A DNA stretch of 64,000 nucleotides from Salisaeta longa DSM 21114 (GTDB taxonomy: Bacteria; Bacteroidota; Rhodothermia; Rhodothermales; Salinibacteraceae): positions 2,254,005 through 2,318,004 of the forward strand of contig NZ_ATTH01000001.1 in NCBI RefSeq assembly GCF_000419585.1, written 5' to 3'. The notes beneath the pieces are model-generated. The model was not told the origin of the DNA, searched no databases, and saw nothing but the letters and a program-made list of their open reading frames with translations. This document shows positions 18,659 through 27,976 of this stretch, piece by piece. Positions within the stretch are counted from its first letter, which is position 1, and each line of letters opens with the position of its first letter. The position numbers and the translations under genes are program-made.

Positions 18659-19618
18659 CTACACGTCGTAGTTGAAGTCGGGCCAGTCGCCGGGGGCCCA
18701 TCCGTCGTCCCGTTCGTCCTCGGCGGTTGTTTCTTCTTTTTGCTTCTTCTGCTGCTGTTTTTCGGAGGCCCGCTGCGCGGCCTTGGTGGCCCGCTCCATG
18801 ATCGCCGCGTCGGTGGCTGCGGAGCGTCCATCCGCGGAGGATTCGGCCGGGTGATCATCAGAGGCCGCACCAGCTTTCGGGAAGCCCCAAAGCGACCCAA
18901 GTTCGTCGTCCGACAAGTCATCGATGGAGCGCTGCGGCCGATCGCGCCCTTGTGGTTCACCGTCTTCGCGGGCCCACGGGGCCGTCCAATCGGGGCCCCG
19001 TTCATCCGCTGCTGCAGGGGCGGGATAGCTAGGCGCTTCTGTATCCGCCGCAGTTGGTGGAGGCTCTGTGGTTGCTGTGGACTCCGGCGACGCGTCGTCA
19101 CCCGCTGCATCGGCGGCCGCGTGTGCATCGTCGGCGTGGGACGCCTCGGCCTCCGGCTTCGTGGCTACCGCGGCCACCGCCAGGAGCACCAGCGCAAAGA
19201 GCGAGACGAAGAACTGCAGCATCCAGGCCGCCGCGGTGTCGGGTGCTTGAAACACGGCAATCAGGCTGTACACCATCCATCCGGCCACGCCAGCATTGAT
19301 GAGGAGCAGTCCGCCCCACAGCACGTAGCGCCCCGTGCTTGGCCTTGCTGCCGCCGGGGTTTTCGGTGCATCGGAGGGCGCTTGCACGGGCTCTGAGACA
19401 GCCGCGGCGCGCGCGTCGGGTGCGGGGGCGTCCGCCACATCAGGCGCGTCCCTTTCGAGAAGCGGTGCCCGCATGAGGGGGCGCCATGTCACCAGGCACG
19501 CCCCGTATGTAACGAGACTCGCCATGGCGGCATACGCCAACAGGGTGGCGTGCGCCGGTACGAAAAAGAGCGCGATCGTGCAGCCTGCAGGTATGAGGAG
19601 CGGCAGAAGGAAACGCAT
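18659..19618 (-). CDS. Membrane protein with long disordered acidic tail, unrecognised
   Basis: A 319-residue protein. From the ATG at 19618 two hydrophobic hairpins follow: RFLLPLLIPAGCTIALFFV with LLAYAAMASLVTYGACLV near the N-terminus, and LWGGLLLINAGVAGWMVYSL with MLQFFVSLFALVLLAVAAVA around residues 105-160. The C-terminal half is Ala/Asp/Glu/Pro-rich low-complexity sequence containing a Lys/Gln-rich helix (SEKQQQKKQKEE), ending in GWAPGDWPDFNYDV. The composition suits a halophile cytosolic tail. No family was recognised. Upstream (19619-19917) I see no gene. Confidence 0.55.
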   Translation of the reverse strand: MRFLLPLLIPAGCTIALFFVPAHATLLAYAAMASLVTYGACLVTWRPLMRAPLLERDAPDVADAPAPDARAAAVSEPVQAPSDAPKTPAAARPSTGRYVLWGGLLLINAGVAGWMVYSLIAVFQAPDTAAAWMLQFFVSLFALVLLAVAAVATKPEAEASHADDAHAAADAAGDDASPESTATTEPPPTAADTEAPSYPAPAAADERGPDWTAPWAREDGEPQGRDRPQRSIDDLSDDELGSLWGFPKAGAASDDHPAESSADGRSAATDAAIMERATKAAQRASEKQQQKKQKEETTAEDERDDGWAPGDWPDFNYDV

Positions 19619-19917
19619 GGCTCCAACGGAATCCAGTTGAGGCGGACAATAAATGCCCAGGCGTGTGTGCTCCAAAGAGGCCACCCTACGGCAACCGTTA
19701 CGCTACAATGACGCTGCAAACACGCACCGACACGCAATACAAGAGCAGGTTCTACGAGATGGGCAATGCCGGGGACGCCATCATCATCTTATGGATGATA
19801 GGTGTATCGTCTCTTGGATGACGTTTTATTCGGCATGCCACGCCCAGAGCACTTGCAGTATAATGAGCAACGCGTGAAGATGCAACAAGAACGCCTAAGC
19901 GCTTACGCTACGTAGGG

Positions 19918-20598
19918 TTACGAGAACCAGGCCAGCCGCGCGAGGGCCGCTTGGTGGTCGGGGCGCAGGGCGGCTTCCCAGCGATTGGGCACCGGCGCGG
20001 TGAAGCTGCAGAGCCGCTCGGTCGTCGGATGCTCCACGCGCAACAGGGCATGATGCAGGGCGATGGTGCGTCCGCCAAAGGGGCGTGTGGCGCCGTAGCG
20101 CCCATCGCCCAGCACGGGGTATCCGCGCGTTGCAAACTGTAAACGGATCTGATGCGGCCGCCCGGTGTGCAGCGTCACCTGCACCAGCGTTACCCCGTGC
20201 GCGGCCGCCAGGGCCACCCACGACAGCTCGGCGGCTTTGCCCTCCGGATGGTCGGGCGCTACGAGCTGCGGCTGCTGGTCTATTTTGGCAATGACGTCGG
20301 CGTAGCGCCCAATGCCTGTGAGGGTGCCTTCCACCAGCACCAGGTAGCGCTTTTCGGACGTGCGCTCACGAAACTGCCGGGTTAACTGGCGGGCCGCGGG
20401 ACGCGTGCGTGCTAGCACCATCACGCCCGATGCGGGCCGGTCGAGCCGGTGGACGAGCCCGAGGTACGACGCATCGAGCGCACGCTTGCCCCAGGTGAGC
20501 ACGTCGAGGTCGCCGGTGCGGTCGGCCTGCGAGAGCATGCCCGGCGGCTTGTTAATCACGAGCAGCGCGTCGTCGGTATGGAGGCGTTCAGGAGTCAT
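19918..20598 (-). CDS. RluA-family pseudouridine synthase
   Basis: A 226-residue RNA pseudouridine synthase of the RluA/RsuA-like superfamily. The catalytic motif GLVHRLDRPASGVMVLA carries the catalytic Asp53. Also visible are VINKPPGMLSQ at the start, SEKRYLVLVEG and HTGRPHQIRLQFATRGYPVLGD. There is no S4 domain, so this is a single-domain enzyme; the target uridine in rRNA or tRNA is unknown. The start at 20598 overlaps the 3' end of the upstream methyltransferase gene by 11 bp, suggesting coupled translation. Confidence 0.9.
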   Translation of the reverse strand: MTPERLHTDDALLVINKPPGMLSQADRTGDLDVLTWGKRALDASYLGLVHRLDRPASGVMVLARTRPAARQLTRQFRERTSEKRYLVLVEGTLTGIGRYADVIAKIDQQPQLVAPDHPEGKAAELSWVALAAAHGVTLVQVTLHTGRPHQIRLQFATRGYPVLGDGRYGATRPFGGRTIALHHALLRVEHPTTERLCSFTAPVPNRWEAALRPDHQAALARLAWFS

Positions 20599-21280
20599 GG
20601 CGCCGGAAGTGAGCCGTGAGGATGCCGTAGCGTTCGGACAGGTCGTCGTGGTCGAACGGCCGCCCGCGCCGCACGCTGCTGTAAATCTTCCATCCGTCCT
20701 TTTCGAGGTGTTGCACGCGCACCGGATCGAACCACGGGCGAAACCGCTCCACAACGCGCCACCCAAAGGCTTGCGGCTCGGTAGGCGTTGGGCGATGCCC
20801 GACATCGGTGATGAGCAGCAGATGGCCGCCCAGCGCCGTTACACGGCCCATCTCGGCGATGGTGGCAGCCAGGTCGTCAACATGATCGAGCGCGTTGAAG
20901 CAGCTGACCACGTCGAACGAGGCATCGGCAAACGGCAGCGCCTCGGCATAGCCCTGCACGTACCGCATGGCGTGCTGCGTGGTGCCCAGCGTGCGGTATG
21001 TGTCGGCGAGCGGGTCGACCCCGACGCGCGCGGCGGCCTGCGGCGCCCACTCAAGGCTTCCCAGCGGCCCGCAGCCCACATCCAACAGGCGTTTGCCTTC
21101 ATAAAACGCGGGCGTCAGCCCAAAATGCGTGGTAAAAAGCGGCGCAAAGTGGTCGTTGCGAAAGTGCGACGGCCGCAGCCAGCGCAGCCCCCACCAAAAC
21201 ATCCCCTCGTACCACTCCTTGCCGGCGCGGGGCAGCCAGCGCGCGAGGCGTTCTTGCCAAGAAAGCAACCAGCGAGACAT
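20588..21280 (-). CDS. SAM-dependent methyltransferase (class I)
   Basis: A 230-residue methyltransferase-fold protein. Motif I reads LLDVGCGPLGS, the acidic strand-2 end is VGVDPLAD, and the post-motif region FDVVSCFNALDHVDD and VTALGGHLLLITDVGH follows the usual order. An aromatic N-terminal segment (WYEGMFWWGLRWL) is unusual and may contact a membrane or lipid. The substrate is not evident. The gene is downstream of an amidohydrolase and overlaps a pseudouridine synthase. Confidence 0.82.
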   Translation of the reverse strand: MSRWLLSWQERLARWLPRAGKEWYEGMFWWGLRWLRPSHFRNDHFAPLFTTHFGLTPAFYEGKRLLDVGCGPLGSLEWAPQAAARVGVDPLADTYRTLGTTQHAMRYVQGYAEALPFADASFDVVSCFNALDHVDDLAATIAEMGRVTALGGHLLLITDVGHRPTPTEPQAFGWRVVERFRPWFDPVRVQHLEKDGWKIYSSVRRGRPFDHDDLSERYGILTAHFRRHDS

Positions 21281-21304
21281 ACGCGGGTGGTGGTCAGGGG
21301 TGCG

Positions 21305-22510
21305 TTAGGACGAATGTTCGTTGCCGTAGCGCCAGGCCAGGTAGGCCATGAAGCCCGCCCCCACGCGCAGCGCCTCTTCGTCGACGGTAAACTGGGGCGT
21401 ATGCAAGCCGTGCGTACTTTGGGCCTCCTCGTTGCCCGTGCCCAGGCGATAAAAGGTGCCTGGACGCTCCTGCAGGAAATAGGCAAAGTCCTCGCCCGCG
21501 TACCACCGGTCGAGGTCAACCGTCTGCCCGGCACCCACATAGTCTTCAGCCGCCTGCTTTACCAGCGCCGACGTCTCGGGATCGTTGTGCAGCGACGGAT
21601 AGCCCACCCGCACCTCCACATCGGCGGTAGCGCCGTGGGCCTCGGCGGTGTGCGTCACCACGCGGCGGATCAGGTCGTGCGCCCGAAAGCGCCAGTCTTC
21701 GTCCATCGTGCGGAAGGTACCTTCCAGCCGCGCGTGCTCCGGAATCACGTTGGTGGCCCCCTCCGCCATCAGCTTGCCCACCGACAGGATGGTGGGCGTG
21801 CCGGGCGGACTGTGCCGGCTGGCAATGCTCTGCAGTGCCGTTACCACCTGGGCCGCCACGTACGTGGCATCGGCCGACAGCGTGTGCGGCGCTGCTGCGT
21901 GGCCGCCCGCGCCGTGGATGGTGATGTGTAGCTCATCGGCCGACGCCATGTAGGCGCCGCTGCGCACGCCAATCGCGCCGGTGGGCAGATCGGGCGCTAC
22001 GTGCTGCCCAAACACGGTGTCAACGGCCGATCCCATGCCGCGGCCCTCCAGCACGCCCTGCTCAATCATGAACTTCGCCCCGCCGGGGATGCGCTCTTCG
22101 CTGGGCTGAAAGCAAAACCGAATCCGCCCGTGGATGTGCTCCTTGAGCTCCGACAAGACGATGGCCGTGCCCAGCAGCGAGGCGGTGTGGGCGTCGTGAC
22201 CGCAGGCATGCATCACGCCCGCCGTCTCCGAGGCAAAGGGCAAGCCGGTCGCTTCGGAAATGGGCAGCGCGTCCATGTCGGCCCGCAGCAACAGCGTCGG
22301 GCCCGGCTTCAGGCCATCCAGCGAGGCTACGACGCCAGTTTCATAGATCCCCGTTTGCACGTACAGCCCCAACGGGCGCAGTGTCTCGGCGACCAAGGCG
22401 GCCGTCTGCGTTTCTTCCAGCGCCAGCTCGGGGTTGCGGTGGATCTGGCGGCGGAGCGCCACGATGGTCTCAAAGGCATCGCGCGCCCGGTTACGAATAC
22501 GATCAAGCAC
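21305..22510 (-). CDS. M20 family amidohydrolase (peptidase M20D)
   Basis: A 401-residue zinc/metal amidohydrolase from the GTG at 22510; an ATG at 22594 would add 28 residues that do not look like protein. Conserved features are RRQIHRNPELALEE, LLLRADMDALPI, MHACGHDAHTASLLGTA (metal ligands), FCFQPSEERIPGGA (general base region), HGAGGHAAAPH and GEDFAYFLQERPGTFYRLG. The M20D group contains IAA-amino-acid hydrolase-like and N-acyl-amino-acid deacylases, so the enzyme probably cleaves an N-acyl amide in the cytosol. The exact substrate is unknown. Confidence 0.9.
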   Translation of the reverse strand: MLDRIRNRARDAFETIVALRRQIHRNPELALEETQTAALVAETLRPLGLYVQTGIYETGVVASLDGLKPGPTLLLRADMDALPISEATGLPFASETAGVMHACGHDAHTASLLGTAIVLSELKEHIHGRIRFCFQPSEERIPGGAKFMIEQGVLEGRGMGSAVDTVFGQHVAPDLPTGAIGVRSGAYMASADELHITIHGAGGHAAAPHTLSADATYVAAQVVTALQSIASRHSPPGTPTILSVGKLMAEGATNVIPEHARLEGTFRTMDEDWRFRAHDLIRRVVTHTAEAHGATADVEVRVGYPSLHNDPETSALVKQAAEDYVGAGQTVDLDRWYAGEDFAYFLQERPGTFYRLGTGNEEAQSTHGLHTPQFTVDEEALRVGAGFMAYLAWRYGNEHSS

Positions 22511-22748
22511 AGGCCAGCGGATTGAGTGGAGAGGAAAAACGCACAGGCGGTAACGAATGAACCATCGGTTAAGGTCGGCCGGACCGAAAAACATCAATGA
22601 AAATAGCGTGAGCGGTGGATGTTTTCACCCGCCCTTGGTGCAGTCTATGGCGCATCGCAGGCAACGCGTGATCTTTTGAGACGCTCGCGCATTCATCGTT
22701 TATGCCTTACGGCGCCAATAAGACTGTGATGACACAACTGCCCTCCAT

Positions 22749-24146
22749 ATGGAAACGACGCTGAATCAAGTCAGCCCCGTAGAATACGAACTGACGGTAC
22801 GGGCCACGGCCGACGACCTGTCCGACCAACTCAACGACGCGCTGCGCAAGCAACGCAAGCAAATGGACCTGCCCGGCTTTCGCCAGGGCAAAGTCCCCAT
22901 GCAGATTGTAAAGAAGAAATACGGCGAATCCATTGGTTTCGAGGTCGCGCAGCGGTTTGTAAGCCAGACGTTTGCGTCGACCATGGAGGAGGAGCACGAG
23001 GATATTGAGCCGCTGGGGCGCCCCGAGATTATGTCGCTCGATTACGACTTTGAGGGCGACCTGGAAGCGACCGTGCGCTTTGGCGTTGAGCCCGACATTG
23101 AGCTGGCCGATCTTTCGCAGGTCACCATCCCGATGCTCGACCATACGGTGAGCGATGCGGATGTGCAGGACGAGATCGACCAGATCTTGCGCGATCAGGC
23201 CGACCTCGTGCCGGCCGAAGATGCCGAGATCGGTCCTGAGGACTACGTGGATGTTGACCTTCAGCGGGTCGATCCGTCGACCAACACGCCCATCATCGGC
23301 GAGAAGGAAGAGGGGCTCACGTTCTTTTTGGACGACGACTGGTTGATGGACGCGCTGCGCGATGAGCTTTTGGGGCATCAGGCCGGCGACACGGTGCGCG
23401 TGGAGCTCCCCAGCGATGAAGGCGAGCAGCACGTGTACGACGTCACCATCAACGATGTGAAGCGCCGCGAGCTACCGCCCTTCGATGAAGCCGTGGTGCG
23501 CGAAGTTACCGACGGCGACCTCGAAGACCCCGAGGAACTGCGCGAAGAAATCCACGACCGGCTGCAAAACGCATATACGCAGCGAAGCCGCGAGCTTGTG
23601 GAGCAGGAGATCGTGGAGCAGATGCTGGACCGCCACCAGGTGCCGGTTCCCAACTCGCTCATAGAATCGGTGCTCGACTCCTTTGTCGACCAGGTGCGTC
23701 AGCAAAACGACGGCGACCTGCCCGACGACTTCGACGAGACGCACTTCCGCCAGCAAAACCGCAGCGATGCCGAGCAGCAGGGGCGCTGGATGCTCCTCCG
23801 CAACCACGTCATTGCTACGTCCGACCTCGAAGTCACCGATGACGACATCGACGCGTTCTTGATTGAACAGGCCGGGGGCGATGCGTCGTCGGTCGAGCAG
23901 ATGCGCCGCGTGTACAGCCAGATGCCGCGCATGATGGAGCGCGTGCAATCGCAGGTGATGAGCCGCAAGGTGTACGACCACCTGCTGGAACAGATGGACG
24001 TAGATGAGATGGATCTGGAGGCTTTCCAGGAAGCGATGGAGGATCGCCACGCGCATCACGACCACGCCGGTCACGATCACGATCATGACCATGCGCACGA
24101 CGCTGCGCCCACGAACGCGCCCAACATCGTACAGGCCTCTTCTTAA
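22749..24146 (+). CDS. tig: Trigger factor with histidine-rich tail
   Basis: A 465-residue ribosome-bound chaperone. The ribosome-binding motif in the N-domain is LPGFRQGKVPMQIVKKKYG, close to the GFRxGKVP signature. The PPIase domain (about 150-240) and the helical C-domain follow in normal order. The protein is very acidic, as expected for a halophile. The C-terminus departs from the family with a His/Asp run (HAHHDHAGHDHDHDHAHD, about residues 434-451) that could bind metal. A strong terminator follows 40 bp after the stop, so the gene may be a single transcription unit. Confidence 0.95.
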   Translation: METTLNQVSPVEYELTVRATADDLSDQLNDALRKQRKQMDLPGFRQGKVPMQIVKKKYGESIGFEVAQRFVSQTFASTMEEEHEDIEPLGRPEIMSLDYDFEGDLEATVRFGVEPDIELADLSQVTIPMLDHTVSDADVQDEIDQILRDQADLVPAEDAEIGPEDYVDVDLQRVDPSTNTPIIGEKEEGLTFFLDDDWLMDALRDELLGHQAGDTVRVELPSDEGEQHVYDVTINDVKRRELPPFDEAVVREVTDGDLEDPEELREEIHDRLQNAYTQRSRELVEQEIVEQMLDRHQVPVPNSLIESVLDSFVDQVRQQNDGDLPDDFDETHFRQQNRSDAEQQGRWMLLRNHVIATSDLEVTDDDIDAFLIEQAGGDASSVEQMRRVYSQMPRMMERVQSQVMSRKVYDHLLEQMDVDEMDLEAFQEAMEDRHAHHDHAGHDHDHDHAHDAAPTNAPNIVQASS

Positions 24147-24187
24147 TCCGAACGATTGGCACACACGCCGATCAAGTGCAGGTCTTT

Positions 24188-24224
24188 AAACGCCCCGACG
24201 GGCTAATCCCCGTCGGGGCGTTTT
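24188..24224 (+). terminator. Intrinsic terminator after tig
   Basis: A perfect 15-bp inverted repeat (AAACGCCCCGACGGG at 24188-24202 and its complement at 24209-24223) with a 6-base loop, running into a T tract. It lies 41 bp after the trigger factor stop. Confidence 0.9.
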
Positions 24225-24526
24225 AATGTCTGCGTTCGCCTGGGCGGCCCGCGCACACGCCCATCGCCCCCGCCGGTTTGCGGCGACAGCGCGTACGTGC
24301 ACCCGTGGGGAAAGCCATTGCGCCGGACTCGGTACAATCCTGTGCGGGAAGTTCAAACGACGCCTCGCCGCCATCGACAGGCGCGCATCTCCAGCGCTGT
24401 AGCGCCGCGGTTCGTACTGCCGTACGCCCCAGGCCCTGCTTCATCGGTAGCTGAGGCGACCCGAAAGCGCAATCCTGCGCCTGGACTTGAGCCGTCCGCC
24501 GCAGCCCTGGGCTGGCTGTACCCAAC
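24225..24526. other. Intergenic stretch between two terminators
   Basis: About 300 bp of GC-rich sequence between the tig terminator and the facing terminator of the PKD-OmpA gene. I see no gene, RNA or repeat in it. Confidence 0.5.
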
Positions 24527-24557
24527 AAAAAAACGAGGCGACCCGAAGGCCGCCCCG
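24527..24557 (-). terminator. Intrinsic terminator of the PKD-OmpA gene
   Basis: Read on the minus strand: CGGGGCGGCC, loop TTCG, GGTCGCCTCG (ten pairs, two of them G-U), then seven T. It starts 30 bp after the stop of the PKD-OmpA gene. Confidence 0.9.
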
Positions 24558-24586
24558 TCGTGCAAAACCGCTATGTCTTCAGGTGC

Positions 24587-25525
24587 TTACTGACGCACCG
24601 GGATCGAGTCGGCACGGCGGAACTGACGCGTGCCGCCCTTCTTGCTGGTTTGGCCTTCCACTTCGCCTTGGCCTTCGGCCATGACGCGGGCGCCGGGGAC
24701 GCCATTCTCCGTGTAGAACTGAGCCACCGCGCGGGCACGGTCAGCCGACAGCTCTTGCGGGCTACGCTCGCCGGGTGCCGCGAAGCCTTCCACACGGGCG
24801 CTCAGGTTCGAGCACTGGTTCAGCACATCGAGGTTCTCCTGCAGGGCGCTCTGGGCTTCATCGGTGAGCGTGCTGGAGTTGTAGCTGAAGAACACCGGAT
24901 TGAACTCGGTGATGCTCGTGCAGATGGGCGGCAGCGCCGGCTCAACCGTAACGCTGAGCGTGCGCGAGTCCGAGCCGGCGTTGTTCGACGCCTGCAGCTC
25001 GACGGTATACTCGCCCGGGTCGCTGTAGGTGTGCGTCACGCTAGCGCCCGATCCTGTGGCGCCATCGCCGAACGACCAGTTGTACGTGAGGGGCGTGTCG
25101 CCGCGCACGTTGCTCGTGAAGCGCACCGACTCGCCCTCATCCACGGGGTTCGGCTGGGCGTTGATGCTTGCGATGCTCGCGGGCTGCGGGGGGCGCTCCA
25201 CCATCACCGTCAGCGTATCGGTGTCGCTACCGGCCTCGTTGCTCGCGGTAAACGTAACCTGGTACTGTCCTGCGCGCTGGAATGTATGGGTCGTCAGCAG
25301 CCCAGAGCCCGTCTCACCATCCCCAAAGTTCCACTGGTAGGTAAGCGGCTTGTCGGCCTCGGCATTGATGCTGGCCTCGAAAGTGCCCGACTCGCCCGTC
25401 TGCAGCTGATCAGGGCCGGACATGGAGTCTACCGTGGGGGCTGTTTTACCACAACCAGAAAGGAAAAGGCCACCCACCACAAGCAGCAGCGGGAGCCAGA
25501 GCGTAAACCGTTTGGATGTTCGCAT
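24587..25525 (-). CDS. OmpA-family lipoprotein with two PKD domains
   Basis: A 312-residue envelope protein. From the ATG at 25525 (25543 is possible) the signal peptide ends in lipobox LSGC. Two PKD-type Ig domains follow; each has the WNFGDGETGSG or WSFGDGATGSG motif and a TLTV end strand. The C-terminal OmpA domain binds peptidoglycan: FNPVFFSYNSSTLTDEA, then ARVEGFAAPGERSPQELSADRARAVAQFY. The Asp of the usual NxxLSxxRA helix is present as ELSADRARA. It probably ties the outer membrane to the cell wall. It has its own terminator. Confidence 0.9.
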   Translation of the reverse strand: MRTSKRFTLWLPLLLVVGGLFLSGCGKTAPTVDSMSGPDQLQTGESGTFEASINAEADKPLTYQWNFGDGETGSGLLTTHTFQRAGQYQVTFTASNEAGSDTDTLTVMVERPPQPASIASINAQPNPVDEGESVRFTSNVRGDTPLTYNWSFGDGATGSGASVTHTYSDPGEYTVELQASNNAGSDSRTLSVTVEPALPPICTSITEFNPVFFSYNSSTLTDEAQSALQENLDVLNQCSNLSARVEGFAAPGERSPQELSADRARAVAQFYTENGVPGARVMAEGQGEVEGQTSKKGGTRQFRRADSIPVRQ

Positions 25526-25543
25526 AGAAGTTTGTGTATCCAT

Positions 25544-25901
25544 GATGATTGTGTTGCGCTGCGTCGAGATCGTGTAAACCGATGTCGCAAACCAGAAACC
25601 GGTGCGGCGTTTAAGCTTGGCGTGTCACCAGTGTCCGTTAAGAAACGGAATCTATCATCAACACGCAAGCCCCAACAGGTGAGGATTCACCGGAGACGTC
25701 CACTTCGATAGCTTGTACCGCGTATGCCGTTGCAACCAGCCTCCCATCTGGCGCATCAGCGATTACGTACATTCCGGTGCAAGGACCATACAGACCGAAT
25801 AATGCAAAGCACAGCGGGCAATCGCAAAATAATCTACGCGCGCACTGTAAAAAATGTGTATGTGCTACGCGCGTCGCCCACAAGCCCCGGCGCACAACTT
25901 C
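25544..25901. other. Intergenic region between the PKD-OmpA gene and rpsT
   Basis: About 360 bp of somewhat AT-richer sequence. It should hold the promoter of the PKD-OmpA gene and the 3' end of the rpsT transcript (both minus strand), but I see no convincing terminator stem or promoter boxes. A 44-codon minus-strand reading frame at 25638-25772 is too weak to call. Confidence 0.4.
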
Positions 25902-26156
25902 TTACGCCAACGACTGCACGTGCTTTTCAAGCTTGCTCTTGTAGTTCGCTGCCTTATTTTTGTGGATGATCCCTTTGCTTGCCAACCGGTCAAGGCCGCT
26001 CTTTACTTCCGGGAGAAGCGCCTTGGCTGCCTCGTAGTCCTCCGTAGCCCGCAACTTCTTCATCTTGGTCCGGACGGCGCTCTTTTGCGACTTGTTGCGC
26101 TGGCGCCGCTTCTCATTCTGGCGCATGCGCTTGATGGCTGATTGATGCTGTGGCAT
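25902..26156 (-). CDS. rpsT: 30S ribosomal protein S20
   Basis: An 84-residue, strongly basic protein. The start MPQHQSAIKRMRQNEKRRQRNKSQKSA is the S20 N-terminal helix that inserts into 16S rRNA, and GIIHKNKAANYKSKL is the conserved C-terminal motif. Length is normal. The ATG at 26156 is the family start. It forms a single-gene unit, with non-coding sequence on both sides. Confidence 0.96.
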   Translation of the reverse strand: MPQHQSAIKRMRQNEKRRQRNKSQKSAVRTKMKKLRATEDYEAAKALLPEVKSGLDRLASKGIIHKNKAANYKSKLEKHVQSLA

Positions 26157-26641
26157 ACCGCTCGCTCTTCTGTGGTCAAAAAAGATGATCGAAGCAATAC
26201 CCGCTACGCACGGCTTTGTGCGCACGCTGTGCTACGACTATTGCAGACTGAACCAACGCAGCCTGCGAACACAATAGTTCCGCACACTTGAAAAATTAAG
26301 ATTGCAAACCTGTTTTAATTCGTGCCTCCGGGCTGCGCGCGGCCCTGATGGGCTACACATCGCCCCCGGCCTTGGCTTGTAGCTTCACTGCGAACCGCGC
26401 CCGTCGTCCGATGTTCGCGTCATCGTTGCTCGCGCGCGCCGTCTGATGCAACATCAAGACAGGTTCTATTCCCGCTTGCACCTGACATGGCCACAGGGGT
26501 TTGCCTACCAGCGGTCGTTGCCTGTGTGTTCGTGCGTCCCGCGTCCGCGCCTCGCGCAGGCCGCGCACTGTTCGGTTCACGAATCGCCGCCCGCACGTTC
26601 CCGTTAGGCCACTGGTTTTTCCAACGCCTGCCCCCGTACCC
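26157..26641. other. Intergenic region upstream of rpsT and the barrel protein gene
   Basis: About 485 bp between two divergent genes, so it must hold promoters in both directions. The AT-rich patch at 26285-26325 is the likeliest core. No gene, RNA or repeat is evident. Confidence 0.4.
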
Positions 26642-27949
26642 ATGCGAATCCTTGGCTTTGCGGTTGTCCTGATGCTGTGGAGCGCCGGTGCGCCTCGTGC
26701 CACGGCGCAGTCGTGGTGGCTGCGCGCCGACAGCGGCCGGGCCGATTCAACCCGCGCGGCCCACTGGCGTGCCCAGCGCCTTGCCAAGGCCGGCATCATG
26801 CAGCCTCCGAGCGATACGTGGGTCGAAGACGCAGCCCAGTTCGTAGCGCGCAACCGCAGCTTCATCACCCCCGACCAGCTCGTCATCGACATTGCGGCCC
26901 TCGACCTCTACGGCATAAAGCCGGTGTTTGGCGGCTTGGGCAGCGGTGCAGGGTTCACCGGCGGCCTGTGGTATGCCCCACCCCTTGCCCTGGGCAGCGG
27001 CCGCTATGCCAACGTGCAGGCGCTGGCCAGCCTCCGCGGGTACTACGGCGCCGAAGCTGTCCTCGGCGAAGAGCGCCCGCCGTACATCCGCTACGCGTTT
27101 GCGCGCTACCGCCACCAACCCGGCGAGCTGGTGTACCCGATGGAAACGCGCGTGGATGAGCCGGCCGCCTTTCGCCTGAACGAAGGCCTGATGGGCGGCC
27201 TCATTGGGCGCTACCTGACGCCCCGGCTGCTGAGCGGGCTGCATGCCTCGTACCAAACGTACCGCTACGGCCCCGGGCGCCGCGACGGGTACGCTCAGCT
27301 TGACACGGCCTTTACGACCCCCCTGCCCGGACAGCAAGCCGACGTCGACTATGCCACAGCCGGGGGGTTTGTGGCCTACGACGGCCGCAACATCCCCGAA
27401 GTGTGGACCTACGGCCGCGCGTTTGCGCCTACGGGCGACCGCCTGCGCGGCCTCTCGCTAAGCGCCACCGACGGCCTCTTTGCTGCTGCCACTGCCTCCT
27501 ACCATCAGGATGTGCAGGGGCAGTTTAGCTTTGCACGCGCCACGGCAGACGTGCAGTGGTACGTCCCTGTTCGGCGGGGCACCGCGCATGCCTTTGTGCT
27601 GCGGCACTATGCCGAGCTCACCCACGGGCGCGTTCCGTTCTACCTGATGCCCGTGCTGGGCGGCGCGCGCTCCGTGCGCGGCTTTGGGGGCGCACGCTTC
27701 CGCGACCAAAATGTGATGCTCATCAACGCCGAATTTCGGTGCCAGGTATGGCACTGGCTCGACATGGCCGTATTTGCCGACGTCGGCCATACGTTTAACC
27801 GCTTTCGCCGTATCGCGCCTTTGGAGGCCCACGTGGGCTACGGCATCGGCTTTCGTGTGCGATCGAACCAGCGAGTGCTTGCCCGCTTTGAAGTAGCCGG
27901 CAGTGCAAGCGGTGTTACCACGTATCTGGCCTTCGGATCGTTGCTGTAG
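26642..27949 (+). CDS. Omp85/BamA-like outer-membrane barrel protein without POTRA domains
   Basis: A 435-residue exported protein with a signal peptide ending in ATAQS. After a short N-terminal region (LDLYGIKPVFGGLGSGAG) the sequence is a series of alternating amphipathic strands typical of a 16-strand barrel. It carries LPVLGGARSVRGFGGARFRDQNVMLINAEFR-like features (the VRGF motif of the Omp85/surface-antigen family followed by a strand), and it ends with a hydrophobic residue (FGSLL). No POTRA repeat is visible. The ATG at 26642 is chosen because upstream sequence in frame is Arg-rich noise. It probably works with the next gene; its cargo is unknown. Confidence 0.72.
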   Translation: MRILGFAVVLMLWSAGAPRATAQSWWLRADSGRADSTRAAHWRAQRLAKAGIMQPPSDTWVEDAAQFVARNRSFITPDQLVIDIAALDLYGIKPVFGGLGSGAGFTGGLWYAPPLALGSGRYANVQALASLRGYYGAEAVLGEERPPYIRYAFARYRHQPGELVYPMETRVDEPAAFRLNEGLMGGLIGRYLTPRLLSGLHASYQTYRYGPGRRDGYAQLDTAFTTPLPGQQADVDYATAGGFVAYDGRNIPEVWTYGRAFAPTGDRLRGLSLSATDGLFAAATASYHQDVQGQFSFARATADVQWYVPVRRGTAHAFVLRHYAELTHGRVPFYLMPVLGGARSVRGFGGARFRDQNVMLINAEFRCQVWHWLDMAVFADVGHTFNRFRRIAPLEAHVGYGIGFRVRSNQRVLARFEVAGSASGVTTYLAFGSLL

Positions 27950-27976
27950 CCGTCTCGGAGCCTTCGTTTTTGCGTG

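Noticed and set aside
25638-25772. 44-codon minus-strand frame after rpsT
   Set aside because: No recognisable motif, no start signal, and it lies in a region expected to hold untranslated sequence.
26462-26475. GGTTCTATTCCCGC, nearly matched by the complement of 50544-50557
   Set aside because: It looks like a tRNA T-loop, but the flanks cannot form a T-stem and the loop lacks the purine after TTC. Two 14-base matches in 64 kb of GC-rich DNA may be chance.
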